A stretch of 63,823 nt of DNA from CAZRRV01 sp045660865 (GCA_045660865.1 JAZREP010000015.1:1-63823); one strand, 5' to 3'. Shown: positions 26,785-36,423, counted from the first letter of the stretch. The notes: generated by a model not told the origin, from the letters alone. A program made the numbers and translations.

Positions 26785-28641
26785 TTTACTCAAATGAATT
26801 AAGAGTACCGAAATATCGGCAGGGCTAACACCCGATATACGAGAAGCCTGACCTATGTTTTGCGGCTGAATTTTTTGCAGTTTCTCAACTGCTTCAAGCC
26901 TCAATCCCGAAACCTTAGAATAATCCATATCCTCGGGCAGTTTTTTGTCCTCCAACTGCTTCAACTTTTCAATTTGGGCAAGCTGGCGGTCAATATAACC
27001 TTTATATTTAAGCTCGGTTTCAACCTTTAAGCAAACCTCTGCCGAAAGGTTTGGTCTTTCCTTATCAAAAGGAGCTAACGAAGCATAATCCAACTGCGGG
27101 CGGCACAACAGTTCACTTAACCTTACACCCGTTTTAGTGGGCACTGTGCCTTTATCTTCCAAAAGCTTGGAAAGCTCTTCACTCGGCGCAATAAATGTAT
27201 TTGTAAGGCGGTTTATTTCCGCCTCTTTTTGTTGTTTGCGCTCTAAAAACTTTTGCCAAGCGTTTTCATCTACAAGTCCGTTTTCATAGCCGATTGGCAT
27301 TAAGCGTTCATCAGCATTATCCTGCCTTAACACCAAACGGTATTCAGAACGAGAGGTCATCATACGATATGGGTCGGTACAACCTTTAGTAACCAAATCG
27401 TCTATTAGTGTACCGATATATGAATTTGCTCTGTCAAGTATAAGCGGAGCCTCACCCTTGATTTTGCGAACAGCGTTAATACCCGCAACAAGACCTTGAG
27501 CCGCTGCTTCCTCATAGCCTGAGGAGCCGTTAAACTGACCCGCTCCGTACAAACCATTAAGCCCTTTTAACTCTAAGGTTGGTTTTAGTGAGGTTGGGTC
27601 AACACAATCATACTCAATTGCATAAGCGTTACGCATAATCTCAACGTTTTCCAGACCCTTAATTGTTCGGTAAAATGCCATTTGAACATCTAATGGCAAG
27701 GATGAGGACATACCTTGCAGGTACATTTCCTCAGTATCGGCGCCGCAAGGCTCAATAAAGAGTTGATGACGCTCCTTATCGGCAAAGCGGACAATTTTAT
27801 CCTCTAAACTGGGGCAATATCTGGGACCTACACCCTCGATTATACCGCCGTAAAGCGGTGAACGATGGATATTTTCTAAAATAACCTGTTTTGTTCTTTC
27901 GTTGGTATAACTGATATAACAGTCAACCGTGTTTTCTAATTTTTCTTCGGTTGAATAACTAAAGGGCACGATTTCATCATCACCCGGTTGCCTTTCAAGG
28001 CCCGAAAAATCTATACTGCTTTTAAGTACCCTTGCAGGAGTACCTGTCTTAAAACGGCGAAGCGGGATATTAAGTTTAAGCAAGGCTTCAGACAACTTTG
28101 TTGCGGCAAATGTTCCGTCAGGGCCGCCCTCAAAATTAACATCACCAACATAAATTCTACCCTTTAAAAAGGTACCTGTTGCTAAAATTACCGCCTTTGC
28201 GGTATATGTAGCACCAAGGTTAGTAACAAGGTGCCATAACTCGTTTTCAAAATATAAGTCTACAATTTCTGCTTGATTAAGTAGTAGGTTTTCTTGTTTT
28301 TCGCAAACGTGCTTCATATAACCGCTGTAAGCACGCCTATCAATTTGGGCACGCAAACTATGAACCGCTGGACCTTTTCCGCGGTTTAACATACGGCTTT
28401 GCAGCATATTTTTATCGGCCGCTTTACCCATTTCACCGCCGAGCGCATCAATTTCTCGCACCAAGTGGCCTTTTGCCGTACCGCCGATAGAAGGATTGCA
28501 GGGCATATTGCCCACCCAATCCAAATTGATTGTAAACATAACAGTTTTGCAACCCATACGGGAGGCTGCTAACGCCGCCTCAATACCTGCATGGCCTGCA
28601 CCGATTACTGCCACTTCAATTGTGTCTGCAAAAAAGCGCAC
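26776..28641 (-). CDS. mnmG: tRNA uridine-5-carboxymethylaminomethyl modification enzyme MnmG (GidA)
   Basis: 621 aa from a GTG at 28641, nine bases after the mnmE stop; a longer frame starting at 28665 is possible. The FAD site is VIGAGHAGIEAALAASRMG. GGTAKGHLVREIDALGGEMG and the Cys region PRYCPSLEDKI are family signatures, and the C-terminal helical domain (QNIGQASRISGVSP) binds MnmE. With MnmE it makes cmnm5U34 in tRNA using methylene-THF and NADH. mnmE-mnmG here lies in the opposite orientation to, and 18 kb from, rpmH-rnpA-yidC-jag. Confidence 0.97.
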   Translation of the reverse strand: MRFFADTIEVAVIGAGHAGIEAALAASRMGCKTVMFTINLDWVGNMPCNPSIGGTAKGHLVREIDALGGEMGKAADKNMLQSRMLNRGKGPAVHSLRAQIDRRAYSGYMKHVCEKQENLLLNQAEIVDLYFENELWHLVTNLGATYTAKAVILATGTFLKGRIYVGDVNFEGGPDGTFAATKLSEALLKLNIPLRRFKTGTPARVLKSSIDFSGLERQPGDDEIVPFSYSTEEKLENTVDCYISYTNERTKQVILENIHRSPLYGGIIEGVGPRYCPSLEDKIVRFADKERHQLFIEPCGADTEEMYLQGMSSSLPLDVQMAFYRTIKGLENVEIMRNAYAIEYDCVDPTSLKPTLELKGLNGLYGAGQFNGSSGYEEAAAQGLVAGINAVRKIKGEAPLILDRANSYIGTLIDDLVTKGCTDPYRMMTSRSEYRLVLRQDNADERLMPIGYENGLVDENAWQKFLERKQQKEAEINRLTNTFIAPSEELSKLLEDKGTVPTKTGVRLSELLCRPQLDYASLAPFDKERPNLSAEVCLKVETELKYKGYIDRQLAQIEKLKQLEDKKLPEDMDYSKVSGLRLEAVEKLQKIQPQNIGQASRISGVSPADISVLLIHLSKSH

Positions 28642-28649
28642 AATACTAC

Positions 28650-30014
28650 CTACTTTCCAACACAAAAATGTTTAAACACTTCATCTGCAACCGCATTGGT
28701 TACACGCTCGCCCGTTAATTCCATAAGTGCGGCTAAGGCGTCATCAATACAAACGCCGACCGCATCCAAGGTTAATTGTTCTTTCAAAGCATCCTTAGCC
28801 GATACAACCGATTGCATAGCTCGGTTAACGCAATTGTATTGGCGCTCGCCTGCTAAGACTACGCTATTTTCATCTAAACGGTTTAAGTAAAACTGCTCTT
28901 GTACCGCTTTTATGAGTTCATCAATACCTGTGCGGTTTTTAGCCGAAACTTCTACAATCGGGAAAGTTTCATTTGATAAAAATGCTGTATTACCGCTGTT
29001 GCCTTTATCAATTTTATTTAATAAGACTATACACTTTTTATCACGGCATAAAGAAAGCACCTCTTTATCCGCTTCGGTAAATTTCTCAGATGCATCAAAT
29101 ACCGCCAATACTAGTTCAGCAGTTTTTAAACGCTCTTTTGAGCGCTCAACACCGATTGACTCAACAATATCCTCAGTATCGTGCAAGCCTGCGGTATCGG
29201 CCAAACAGAGCTTGATGTCACCTAACATAACCGTTTCTTCAATAACATCACGGGTTGTGCCCGCAATTTCGGTGACGATTGAACGAGATTGACCCGAAAG
29301 CAAGTTCATTAAAGTAGATTTGCCTACATTCGGCTTACCTACAATAACAGTATCTATACCGCTTTTATAAACCTTGCCTGCATCATAATTCTTTATAAGC
29401 TGTTCTAGTTGTGTTATAGCAGAGTTTAGTTCGGTTTCTAATAAATCTATACCGCTGAATTCCGGCTCCTCATCAGGATAGTCCGAGAAAACCGCAATAC
29501 GTGCCGCAGAGTGAAGCAGACTGTCCTTAATAGCCGAAATTGCTTTAAAAATTGCGCCATCTTTACCCTTTACGGCAAAATGCAACGCCTGTTCACCCGA
29601 TGCCGATATAATATTTGCTACCGATTCGGCACGGCTTAAATCCAATTTACCGTTTAAAAAGGCACGCTTTGTAAACTCGCCCGCCTGGGCAGGTACAGCC
29701 CCTGCGGCAAATACCGCGCGCAAAAGCCGTTTAACAACAAAACTGCCTCCGTGGCAGGAAAGTTCTATAACATCCTCACCAGTATAGCTTTTTGGGGCGG
29801 CAAATTTGAGCGCTACAACCTCATCAATTTTGCCGACATTATCATAAGCGGCACCGTAAAGAGCCGAATAACCGTTTATTTCGGTTAAAGTGCGGCCATC
29901 AAACGATTTAAACACCTTATCTGCCACAGATATTGCAAGTTCACCGGAAATACGGACAATACCTATGCCGCCCTCACCCGACGGTGTGGAAACAGCTGCA
30001 ATTGTTTCGGTCAC
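28650..30014 (-). CDS. mnmE: tRNA modification GTPase MnmE (TrmE)
   Basis: 454 aa from a GTG at 30014 preceded by GGGAGGG. The N-terminal tetrahydrofolate-binding domain (TIAAVSTPSGEGGIGIVRISG region) is followed by a helical domain and an embedded G domain: GKPNVGKSTL, the DTAGLHDTED segment and LNKIDKG. The C-terminal FCVGK carries the catalytic Cys of the family. Partner of MnmG, encoded 8 bp downstream, in U34 modification. Confidence 0.97.
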   Translation of the reverse strand: MTETIAAVSTPSGEGGIGIVRISGELAISVADKVFKSFDGRTLTEINGYSALYGAAYDNVGKIDEVVALKFAAPKSYTGEDVIELSCHGGSFVVKRLLRAVFAAGAVPAQAGEFTKRAFLNGKLDLSRAESVANIISASGEQALHFAVKGKDGAIFKAISAIKDSLLHSAARIAVFSDYPDEEPEFSGIDLLETELNSAITQLEQLIKNYDAGKVYKSGIDTVIVGKPNVGKSTLMNLLSGQSRSIVTEIAGTTRDVIEETVMLGDIKLCLADTAGLHDTEDIVESIGVERSKERLKTAELVLAVFDASEKFTEADKEVLSLCRDKKCIVLLNKIDKGNSGNTAFLSNETFPIVEVSAKNRTGIDELIKAVQEQFYLNRLDENSVVLAGERQYNCVNRAMQSVVSAKDALKEQLTLDAVGVCIDDALAALMELTGERVTNAVADEVFKHFCVGK

Positions 30015-30053
30015 GCTCAACCCTCCCTTTATATAAATTATATATAAAATATA

Positions 30054-30096
30054 ATACCACAATCCTACTATAGTTGCAAGAAGCGGATTGTGGTAT
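30054..30096 (-). terminator. Terminator-like hairpin after dnaJ
   Basis: A 12-bp perfect inverted repeat ATACCACAATCC/GGATTGTGGTAT (30054-30065 with 30085-30096) lies just after the dnaJ stop. The minus-strand tail is AT-rich with few consecutive Ts, so efficiency may be modest. Confidence 0.65.
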
Positions 30097-30100
30097 TTAT

Positions 30101-31249
30101 TTAGTCTTCAAAGAAGTCTTTTAACTTTTCGAAAAATGATTTTCTATTTTTATAATTTTTGTCATCTGTTATGTTTTCAAACTGCTTTAACAGTTCTTTT
30201 TGTTCCTTTGAAAGGTTTTTAGGTACCTCAACGTTTACCTTAACATACTGGTCACCCTTGCCACCGTAGTTAAGCCGCTGAATACCCTTGCCGCGCAGTT
30301 TAAACTCATCACCCGACTGTGTACCCTCATGAATGGTGAATTTAACCTTGCCGTCTAGGGTGGGAACTGTTATTTCTGCGCCCAAGGCCGCCTGTGCAAA
30401 GGTTACGGGAATTTCACAGAAAACATCATAGCCCTCACGCACAAAAATCGGGTGCGGTCTTACTGCAACGTGGATATGCAAATCACCTGCGGGACCACCG
30501 TTTTTGCCTGCATCACCGCCGCCACGGAGATTGATAATCTGTCCGTCATCAATTCCTGCCGGAATATCAACAGTTTGCTGTTTTGTGCGGCGTACTCTAC
30601 CCTTGCCTGCGCAGGTATGACAGGGTTTATCAATAATCTTACCTGTGCCTCGACAATGGTCACAAACACGGGAGGTTTGCATTGCGCCAAAGGGTGTGCG
30701 CTGGGTGACCTGAATCTGTCCCGTACCGTGACAGGACGGACAGGTTTTAGGCTGGCTGCCTTTTTCTGCACCACTACCGCCACATTCAGCGCAATTTTCA
30801 ACACGAGTGATGTTTATAGTCTTTTTACAGCCTTTTGCTGCCTCTTCAAAGGAAAGGTTAACCGTAGCCGATGTATCGGCGCCCTTTCTTGGTGCATTGG
30901 GGTTGGCAGAACGCCCACCGCCAAAACCGCCACCAAAGAAGGAACCGAAAATATCACCAAGGTCACCGAAATCCCCAAAACCGCCAAAGCCGCCACCGGG
31001 GCCGCCCGCACCAAAGTTAGGGTCTACCCCTGCGTGACCGTATTGGTCATATCTTGCACGCTTGCCGGCATCTGAAAGCACCTCGTAAGCCTCATTGACC
31101 TGTTTGAACTTAACCTCAGCCTCTTTATTATCCGGGTTTAGGTCGGGGTGGTATTTTTTTGCGGCTTTTCGGTATGCCTTTTTTAATTCATCATCTGAAG
31201 CGCCTCGGTCTACACCAAGCACCTCATAATAATCTTGCTTTTCTGCCAA
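30101..31249 (-). CDS. dnaJ: Chaperone DnaJ
   Basis: 382 aa from a TTG (31249) with GAGGAGTG upstream. The J domain (DYYEVLGVDRGASDDELKKA, with HPD) is followed by a Gly/Phe-rich linker and four zinc-finger CxxCxGxG repeats (CAECGGSG, CPSCHGTG, CDHCRGTG, CHTCAGKG). C-terminal substrate-binding domains complete the protein. It stimulates DnaK ATPase and delivers unfolded clients. Last gene of the hrcA heat-shock operon. Confidence 0.98.
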   Translation of the reverse strand: MAEKQDYYEVLGVDRGASDDELKKAYRKAAKKYHPDLNPDNKEAEVKFKQVNEAYEVLSDAGKRARYDQYGHAGVDPNFGAGGPGGGFGGFGDFGDLGDIFGSFFGGGFGGGRSANPNAPRKGADTSATVNLSFEEAAKGCKKTINITRVENCAECGGSGAEKGSQPKTCPSCHGTGQIQVTQRTPFGAMQTSRVCDHCRGTGKIIDKPCHTCAGKGRVRRTKQQTVDIPAGIDDGQIINLRGGGDAGKNGGPAGDLHIHVAVRPHPIFVREGYDVFCEIPVTFAQAALGAEITVPTLDGKVKFTIHEGTQSGDEFKLRGKGIQRLNYGGKGDQYVKVNVEVPKNLSKEQKELLKQFENITDDKNYKNRKSFFEKLKDFFED

Positions 31250-31271
31250 TTACTGACACTCCTCAAATTGA

Positions 31272-33101
31272 TTACTTGTTATCGTCTACATCCTTGTAAT
31301 CAGCTTCATACACATTGGGGTCGCCTTCTTGAGCGGCGCCGTTGGCACCTGCGGCCTGCTGAGCCTCAGCTGCTGCTTTATAAACCTTTTCGGAAATAGC
31401 GTACAGTTTCTTTTGGAGCTCTTCCTGCTTATTGCGGATATCATCCAAATCGGTGCCCTTTAAGGACTCTTTTAAAGCGTCCTTAGCGGTTTCAATGTCG
31501 GTTTTTTCCTCTGCAGTAATCTTATCACCGAACTCGCCGATTGTTTTCTCAGTCTGGTAAACCATCTGGTCTGCTCCGTTGCGGAGGTCAACCTCTTCAC
31601 GGTGCTTCTTATCCTCAGCGGCATACTGCTCAGCATCCTTAACTGCCTTGTCAATATCCTCTTTGGACATATTGGTGCTTGAAGTGATAGTTACAGACTG
31701 CTCTTTACCTGTACCGAGGTCCTTAGCAGATACATTTACGATACCGTTAGCATCAATATCAAAGGTAACCTCAATCTGAGGAACGCCTCTGGGAGCTGCA
31801 GGGATACCGTCAAGGTGGAATACACCTAAGGTTTTGTTATCTCTTGCAAACTCACGCTCACCCTGCAAAACGTGTACCTCAACGGAGGTTTGACCATCTG
31901 CAGCTGTGGAGAAAATTTGGCTTTTCTTTGTAGGAATTGTAGTATTTCTTTCAATTACCTTAGTGCTGATACCGCCCATGGTTTCAATACCCAATGAAAG
32001 CGGAGTAACGTCTAAGAGTAACAAGCCTTTTACGTCGCCGCCGAGAACGCCGCCCTGTAATGCCGCACCAAGTGCAACACATTCGTCAGGGTTAATGCCC
32101 TTAAAGGGGTCACGGCCGATAAAGCTCTTAACAGCCTCTTGAACTGCGGGGATACGGCTGGAGCCGCCAACCATAAGAACCTTGTTGATTTCACTCTTAT
32201 CAAGACCCGAATCAGCCAACGCTTGACGTACAGGCACCATTGTAGCCTCTACCAAATCGGCTGTTAATTCATTGAATTTTGCACGGGTTAAGGTTGTTTC
32301 GTAATGCTTAGGACCGGTAGCATCAGCTGTGATAAAAGGAAGGTTAATGTCGGTAGTTGTCATACCGGAAAGGTCAATCTTTGCTTTTTCTGCAGCCTCT
32401 TTAATACGCTGCATAGCCATTTTATCAGCAGACAAATCAATGCCGTTTTCAGCTTTAAAACCAGCTACTATCCAATCCATAACGCGCTTATCAAAATCGT
32501 CACCGCCAAGACGGTTGTTACCAGCAGTAGCTAAAACCTCTTGTACGCCGTCACCCATTTCAATAATAGAAACGTCAAAGGTACCGCCGCCAAGGTCATA
32601 TACCATTACCTTTTGGTCGTCCTCTTTATCAATACTGTAAGCCAAAGCGGCTGCAGTGGGCTCGTTGATAATACGTTTTACATCCAAGCCTGCAATTTTA
32701 CCTGCATCCTTTGTAGCCTGGCGCTGTGCGTCAGTAAAGTAAGCAGGAACTGTAATAACAGCCTCGCTTACGGTTGTTCCGAGGTATGCCTCAGCGTCTG
32801 CCTTTAATTTTTGAAGAATAATTGCTGAAATCTCCTGAGGAGTGTATTTTTTACCGTCAATTTCAACGTTGTGGTCTGTACCCATTTCACGTTTAATAGA
32901 AATGATTGTACGCTCGGGGTTGGTAATAGGCTGACGCTTAGCAACCTGACCTACCATACGCTCGCCTGTTTTTGAAAACGCAACAACAGAAGGGGTTGTT
33001 CTACCACCCTCAGCATTAGCAATAACGACTGCCTCGCCGCCTTCCATAACGGCTACGCAAGAGTTAGTTGTACCTAAATCTATACCTATAATTTTTCCCA
33101 T
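31272..33101 (-). CDS. dnaK: Chaperone DnaK (Hsp70)
   Basis: 609 aa from the ATG at 33101 (GGAGG upstream). The N-terminal ATPase starts GIDLGTTNSCVAVMEGG and contains VYDLGGGTFDVS and GGSSRIP. The linker GLLLLDVTPLSLGIE leads to the peptide-binding domain and a lid ending in an Ala/Gln/Gly-rich tail. ATP-dependent folding chaperone acting with DnaJ and GrpE, repressed by HrcA at CIRCE. Confidence 0.98.
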   Translation of the reverse strand: MGKIIGIDLGTTNSCVAVMEGGEAVVIANAEGGRTTPSVVAFSKTGERMVGQVAKRQPITNPERTIISIKREMGTDHNVEIDGKKYTPQEISAIILQKLKADAEAYLGTTVSEAVITVPAYFTDAQRQATKDAGKIAGLDVKRIINEPTAAALAYSIDKEDDQKVMVYDLGGGTFDVSIIEMGDGVQEVLATAGNNRLGGDDFDKRVMDWIVAGFKAENGIDLSADKMAMQRIKEAAEKAKIDLSGMTTTDINLPFITADATGPKHYETTLTRAKFNELTADLVEATMVPVRQALADSGLDKSEINKVLMVGGSSRIPAVQEAVKSFIGRDPFKGINPDECVALGAALQGGVLGGDVKGLLLLDVTPLSLGIETMGGISTKVIERNTTIPTKKSQIFSTAADGQTSVEVHVLQGEREFARDNKTLGVFHLDGIPAAPRGVPQIEVTFDIDANGIVNVSAKDLGTGKEQSVTITSSTNMSKEDIDKAVKDAEQYAAEDKKHREEVDLRNGADQMVYQTEKTIGEFGDKITAEEKTDIETAKDALKESLKGTDLDDIRNKQEELQKKLYAISEKVYKAAAEAQQAAGANGAAQEGDPNVYEADYKDVDDNK

Positions 33102-33135
33102 GATGAATTCCTCCAAAATTATTTATGTTTATTTA

Positions 33136-33633
33136 TTAGTTGGCGACCTGTACCATCGCTGTACGAATAACGGTGTCACCTAATTTATAACCTTTTTGTA
33201 AAACCAGGGCAATTACGTTTTCACCCAAATTTTCATCCTCAATATGCATTACTGCCTCGTGGAAATTCGGGTCAAAGGTTTCCCCTACTTCACCGATAGC
33301 GGTAATTCCCAATTGATTCCCAAGCTCACAGAACTGCTTAACTATAAGTTCAATGCCTTTATTGTAATCATTACTGCCCGGCTCACACGCGGCGGCGCGG
33401 TCAACATTATCCAAAATCGGAAGCATCGGTTTAATCATTTGCGCTTTTGCATATTCTAAAGCGGCAATGCGCTCACGCTCGGTGCGTTTTTTATAGTTAT
33501 CAAACTCTGCCGCTGTGCGAAGCAACATTTCCTTAGCCTCGGCAAGTTCTTTTTGCAGTTGTTCTAATTGTGTATTATCTTCTTTTTTAGCTTCAGCCTT
33601 TTTAGGCTCTTTCTTTGCGGTTTGATTAGCCAA
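33136..33633 (-). CDS. grpE: Nucleotide exchange factor GrpE
   Basis: 165 aa from a TTG at 33633; its GGAGG lies in the last codons of hrcA, suggesting coupling. A Lys/Glu-rich N-terminus is followed by a long coiled-coil (QLEQLQKELAEAKEMLLRTA) with the RTAAEFDNYKKRTERE signature, and a C-terminal beta domain (EVGETFDPNFHEAV). It exchanges ADP for ATP on DnaK. Confidence 0.96.
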   Translation of the reverse strand: MANQTAKKEPKKAEAKKEDNTQLEQLQKELAEAKEMLLRTAAEFDNYKKRTERERIAALEYAKAQMIKPMLPILDNVDRAAACEPGSNDYNKGIELIVKQFCELGNQLGITAIGEVGETFDPNFHEAVMHIEDENLGENVIALVLQKGYKLGDTVIRTAMVQVAN

Positions 33634-33635
33634 CT

Positions 33636-34625
33636 TTATTCCTCCATATCTATTATGGTCTGTTCCAAAATTGCACCCAGCTGTTCAGCAAAATACTGTA
33701 TGCTCGGCAGCATTTGGCGGTACGCCATTCGTGTAGGTCCTATAACACCTATACGGCCTATTTCGTTATTACCCATACTGTAACGAGCAACAACCATATT
33801 TGTAGGCTTTAATTCATCTATGCCGGTAGTGTCACCGAATACTACATCTACCTTACCGCTGATTTCGGTTATGAACGGCAAAAGTGCGTTTTGCTTGTTT
33901 GCCAATCCATAAGCATCGCCACCGAATGAAATGTTTGCGTTTGCAATTTCATCAATCATATCAAACACGGCTGAAAAAAGCGGAATAAGCGCCAAAGCAA
34001 ACTCCCCTGCCGGTGCAGTAAGGCTTTGCAGTCCTACCACAGATAGTTCAGAAAGCGAATGACCTACAACCATTGCAGATATTACTCTGTCAAAGCGGGC
34101 AATTAAAGCGGGAGATATATCCTCACTTGTGCGACAGAAACGGCTTTTTGCTACTCCGTCAGAGGATACTAACAGTACAAGCAAGGTCCTGCGGCTCATA
34201 GGCAGTACTTCTACTCGGCGCACATAGGAGCTTTCACAGCCAACCGTTGCCAGCAAGGTGGTAAGACCCGTGAAATTTGAAAGAAACTGTGCGGCAAGAC
34301 CAGATATATGCACAGGGTCCTTAGCTGCCTCATAGAGCATATCATCTATTGCGGTACGTATTTTCTGCGGCGGCGCGGCAGGCTTTAACATAGTTTTAAT
34401 GTAAAGCTCGTACGCCTTGTTGGTAGGAATACGACCTGCCGAGGTGTGAGGCTGTTGCAAATAACCAAGCTCACACAACTCACTCATCTCATTGCGCAAT
34501 GTTGCGGATGATAGCGAGGTACCAAGCACGGAACAAAGTGCTTTTGAGCCAATCGGCTCACCCGTTTCTATATACGAATTTATAATAGCCTCTAAAATGG
34601 CCTGTTTTCTTGCGCTAAGCTCCAT
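33636..34625 (-). CDS. hrcA: Heat-inducible transcription repressor HrcA
   Basis: 329 aa from the ATG at 34625. The N-terminal winged helix (LSARKQAILEAIINSYIETG, SSATLRNEMSELCELGYLQQPHTS in two parts) is followed by the GAF-like domain and the C-terminal region with VIGPTRMAYRQMLPSIQY. HrcA binds CIRCE, and GroEL normally assists its folding. First gene of hrcA-grpE-dnaK-dnaJ; a perfect CIRCE lies 30 bp upstream, so it represses its own operon. Confidence 0.97.
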   Translation of the reverse strand: MELSARKQAILEAIINSYIETGEPIGSKALCSVLGTSLSSATLRNEMSELCELGYLQQPHTSAGRIPTNKAYELYIKTMLKPAAPPQKIRTAIDDMLYEAAKDPVHISGLAAQFLSNFTGLTTLLATVGCESSYVRRVEVLPMSRRTLLVLLVSSDGVAKSRFCRTSEDISPALIARFDRVISAMVVGHSLSELSVVGLQSLTAPAGEFALALIPLFSAVFDMIDEIANANISFGGDAYGLANKQNALLPFITEISGKVDVVFGDTTGIDELKPTNMVVARYSMGNNEIGRIGVIGPTRMAYRQMLPSIQYFAEQLGAILEQTIIDMEE

Positions 34626-34655
34626 ATTCACCACCCCGTTAGCCACTTTAAGCAC

Positions 34656-34682
34656 TTAGCACTCAGGCACTTCGAGTGCTAA
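34656..34682. promoter_or_regulatory. CIRCE operator (HrcA-binding site)
   Basis: TTAGCACTC, nine bases, GAGTGCTAA: a perfect consensus CIRCE element between the promoter and the hrcA start. Confidence 0.97.
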
Positions 34683-34691
34683 ACCGATAAT

Positions 34692-34720
34692 AATTTAACA
34701 CAGAATTTTCCATTTGTCAA
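34692..34720 (-). promoter_or_regulatory. Sigma-A-type promoter of the heat-shock operon
   Basis: Leftward TTGACA (34715-34720), a 17-bp spacer and TAAATT (34692-34697). Transcription would start at or near the upstream edge of CIRCE, the usual geometry for HrcA repression. Confidence 0.75.
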
Positions 34721-34781
34721 TAGAAAACACTTAAATTTCGCAAATATTTTTTGACTTTCTTTGACCTTTGTGTTTTAGGTA

Positions 34782-35162
34782 TTAGAAAATGCTTTCAAGG
34801 CTAACCGAATTTGCAGTTTTTATATGGATAAACTGTATGCGTATAACCGCTATTTGATTAAGAATATCCTCCTTGGTTTCACTTGTTGCAAGGTCACTTA
34901 TACCTCCTATATACTCCCCTGCACTTGAAAGGTCGGTATTGTCTAAAAAATAAGACAACCTTTTTTCATAAGTAACCCAAGTTTCCTCCATATTCCGTGC
35001 TAATTTTTTTGCTTTTTCAAAATCCTCATCATTACAGGTCTGTTCTAACAAATCAAGAGAGCTTAGCATTTTTGAACAACAATCATTCAAAAATTTATAT
35101 TGTACAAAGCAGACTCCGATTACAACAGCCGTAAGCACTATTACCACAAAAAAGCGTTTCAT
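34782..35162 (-). CDS. DUF4363 family protein
   Basis: 126 aa, ATG start. One N-terminal membrane segment or signal peptide (about residues 4-20) precedes a helical domain with conserved Trp/Tyr positions (NMEETWVTYEKRLSYFLDN, DLSSAGEYIGGI). This matches DUF4363, which in Clostridia is commonly next to a DUF421 gene, as here (5 bp apart). Function is unknown; the pair is probably a membrane complex of spore-forming Clostridia. Confidence 0.85.
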   Translation of the reverse strand: MKRFFVVIVLTAVVIGVCFVQYKFLNDCCSKMLSSLDLLEQTCNDEDFEKAKKLARNMEETWVTYEKRLSYFLDNTDLSSAGEYIGGISDLATSETKEDILNQIAVIRIQFIHIKTANSVSLESIF

Positions 35163-35167
35163 AGCCT

Positions 35168-35836
35168 CTACTCCTTTTCAACAATGTTGTATTCGCCGTT
35201 TACATCTGCCGTCATTAAAAAAACGTCCTCTTTTGATAAGTTTTTACTTTTTAAAATTTCGGTCAATTTATCCTTATCTAAGCCGGACAATCGCAAACCG
35301 TCACTTAAAATGTTTCCGTCGCTTATAATTAAAAATGCCATAGTATCCCCCCTGTTCGGTTCTTCTTGCAGTTGTGCCGTAATCGGCTGGTATTCGCATT
35401 TTGAGAGCACACTTAATTGCCCGTCGGTTTCAAGCACTGCATAGGACACCTCACTAACATCAAAAATACCCTGTTCACGCAACAGTTCCAATAAATCGGG
35501 GACTGTTACCCTTAAATCTCTCATACTTTTCTGGTCAATTTTACCGTTTGCAATAAGTATTGCAGAGCGCCCGTTTATTATCTTGCGTGCGGGAAAATAT
35601 TTCATGGTTATTACAGAGGTCAGCACCTCCATAATGACAAGCGAGAAAATTGCCACAATACCGATTAAAATAGGTTGATTGCCGTTTTCTAAGGGTGTTG
35701 CCGCCGCCTCGGAAATGAGAATGGTGATAACTAATTCACCCGGTTGCATATCCCCTACCTGCCGCTTTCCCATAATGCGTATGGCAAGAATTACAATAGC
35801 ATAAACGATTGCTGAACGAATAAATATAACAAACAT
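35168..35836 (-). CDS. DUF421 (YetF-type) membrane protein
   Basis: 222 aa. Three N-terminal membrane segments (about residues 4-22, 34-52, 58-78) with the signature IRIMGKRQVGDMQPGELVIT are followed by a conserved cytosolic domain (ILIANGKIDQKSMRDLRVT, ISDGNILSDG). DUF421 proteins (YetF, YkjA) are widespread in spore formers; some have been linked to spore or germination phenotypes, but no molecular activity is settled. Forms a two-gene unit with the DUF4363 gene. Confidence 0.92.
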   Translation of the reverse strand: MFVIFIRSAIVYAIVILAIRIMGKRQVGDMQPGELVITILISEAAATPLENGNQPILIGIVAIFSLVIMEVLTSVITMKYFPARKIINGRSAILIANGKIDQKSMRDLRVTVPDLLELLREQGIFDVSEVSYAVLETDGQLSVLSKCEYQPITAQLQEEPNRGDTMAFLIISDGNILSDGLRLSGLDKDKLTEILKSKNLSKEDVFLMTADVNGEYNIVEKE

Positions 35837-35894
35837 ACATTACCTTCTAAATATATAGTGTTTTTATTTTTTTATTAAAATGGCAAAATATACA

Positions 35895-35943
35895 TAAAAA
35901 ACCCTTACGAGAGTTCTGCTTTCAACTCTTCGTAAGGGTTTTT
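35895..35943 (-). terminator. Terminator after the SLOG-family gene
   Basis: Long stem AAACCCTTACGA..TCGTAAGGGTTT with an inner GAGTT/AACTC arm, followed on the minus strand by a T run. Only four bases from the stop at 35947. Confidence 0.9.
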
Positions 35944-35946
35944 GAC

Positions 35947-36336
35947 TTAATATGAATAATTATTCTTTGTTATATGTATTTTTTTAATTTTAACGGGTTT
36001 TCCGCACTCTTTGGCAAAGTCAATCATTGACTTTGTGCCCCTGCTTTTCTCGTCCCAAAAACAAATTACATAGTCGCTGACTTCTGCCATTTGCTTATTC
36101 CGTATTGGCCCGGCACTCTTGCCGTGCGTTTCCCAATCGGCAGGGTATTTTTCAACCTTAAACCCGTTTTCTTTTGCATAGCGTTCGCCTATTGCATCCG
36201 CACCGCTTGCACAACCCGAAATAATAATTATATCGTTCTCTTTTCGAATGTTGGACAAACAAAAATCAATATATTCTTTTGCCTCTTCATAATCGTTATA
36301 ATCTCTGCATCCTGCAATTACAACACGTTTAATCAT
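35947..36336 (-). CDS. DUF2493/YspA-type SLOG domain protein
   Basis: 129 aa. A Rossmann-like SLOG fold is indicated by VVIAGCRDYNDYEEAKEYID, IIIISGCASGADAIGERYA, the AGPIRNKQMAE motif and VICFWDEKSRGTKSMI. SLOG proteins sense or process nucleotide-derived ligands and are common in phages and defence-related loci. This one has no effector domain. It is divergent from a small HTH gene across an 87-bp AT-rich spacer, so the HTH protein may control it. Confidence 0.85.
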   Translation of the reverse strand: MIKRVVIAGCRDYNDYEEAKEYIDFCLSNIRKENDIIIISGCASGADAIGERYAKENGFKVEKYPADWETHGKSAGPIRNKQMAEVSDYVICFWDEKSRGTKSMIDFAKECGKPVKIKKIHITKNNYSY

Positions 36337-36353
36337 AAATTCTTCCTTTTTAT

Positions 36354-36373
36354 ATGGGGTTTATATCCCCTTA
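36354..36373. promoter_or_regulatory. Possible operator between the SLOG and HTH genes
   Basis: GGGG-TTTATAT-CCCC dyad in the divergent spacer. A TATAAT -10 for the HTH gene lies nearby, without a clear -35. A second CCCC/GGGGG pair follows. A Cro-like repressor site is plausible but unproven. Confidence 0.35.
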
Positions 36374-36423
36374 ATATTTAAGATTATAATCCCCATAATA
36401 ATACTTGTCAAGGGGGTAATCTA

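Noticed and set aside
30054..30096. Inverted repeat as an insertion-sequence end
   Set aside because: The 12-bp arms are only 19 bases apart, directly after the dnaJ stop, which fits a transcript-end hairpin better.
30452..31075. 207-codon frame opposite dnaJ
   Set aside because: It arises from the Gly/Cys-rich dnaJ codons read on the other strand; no start signal or family match.
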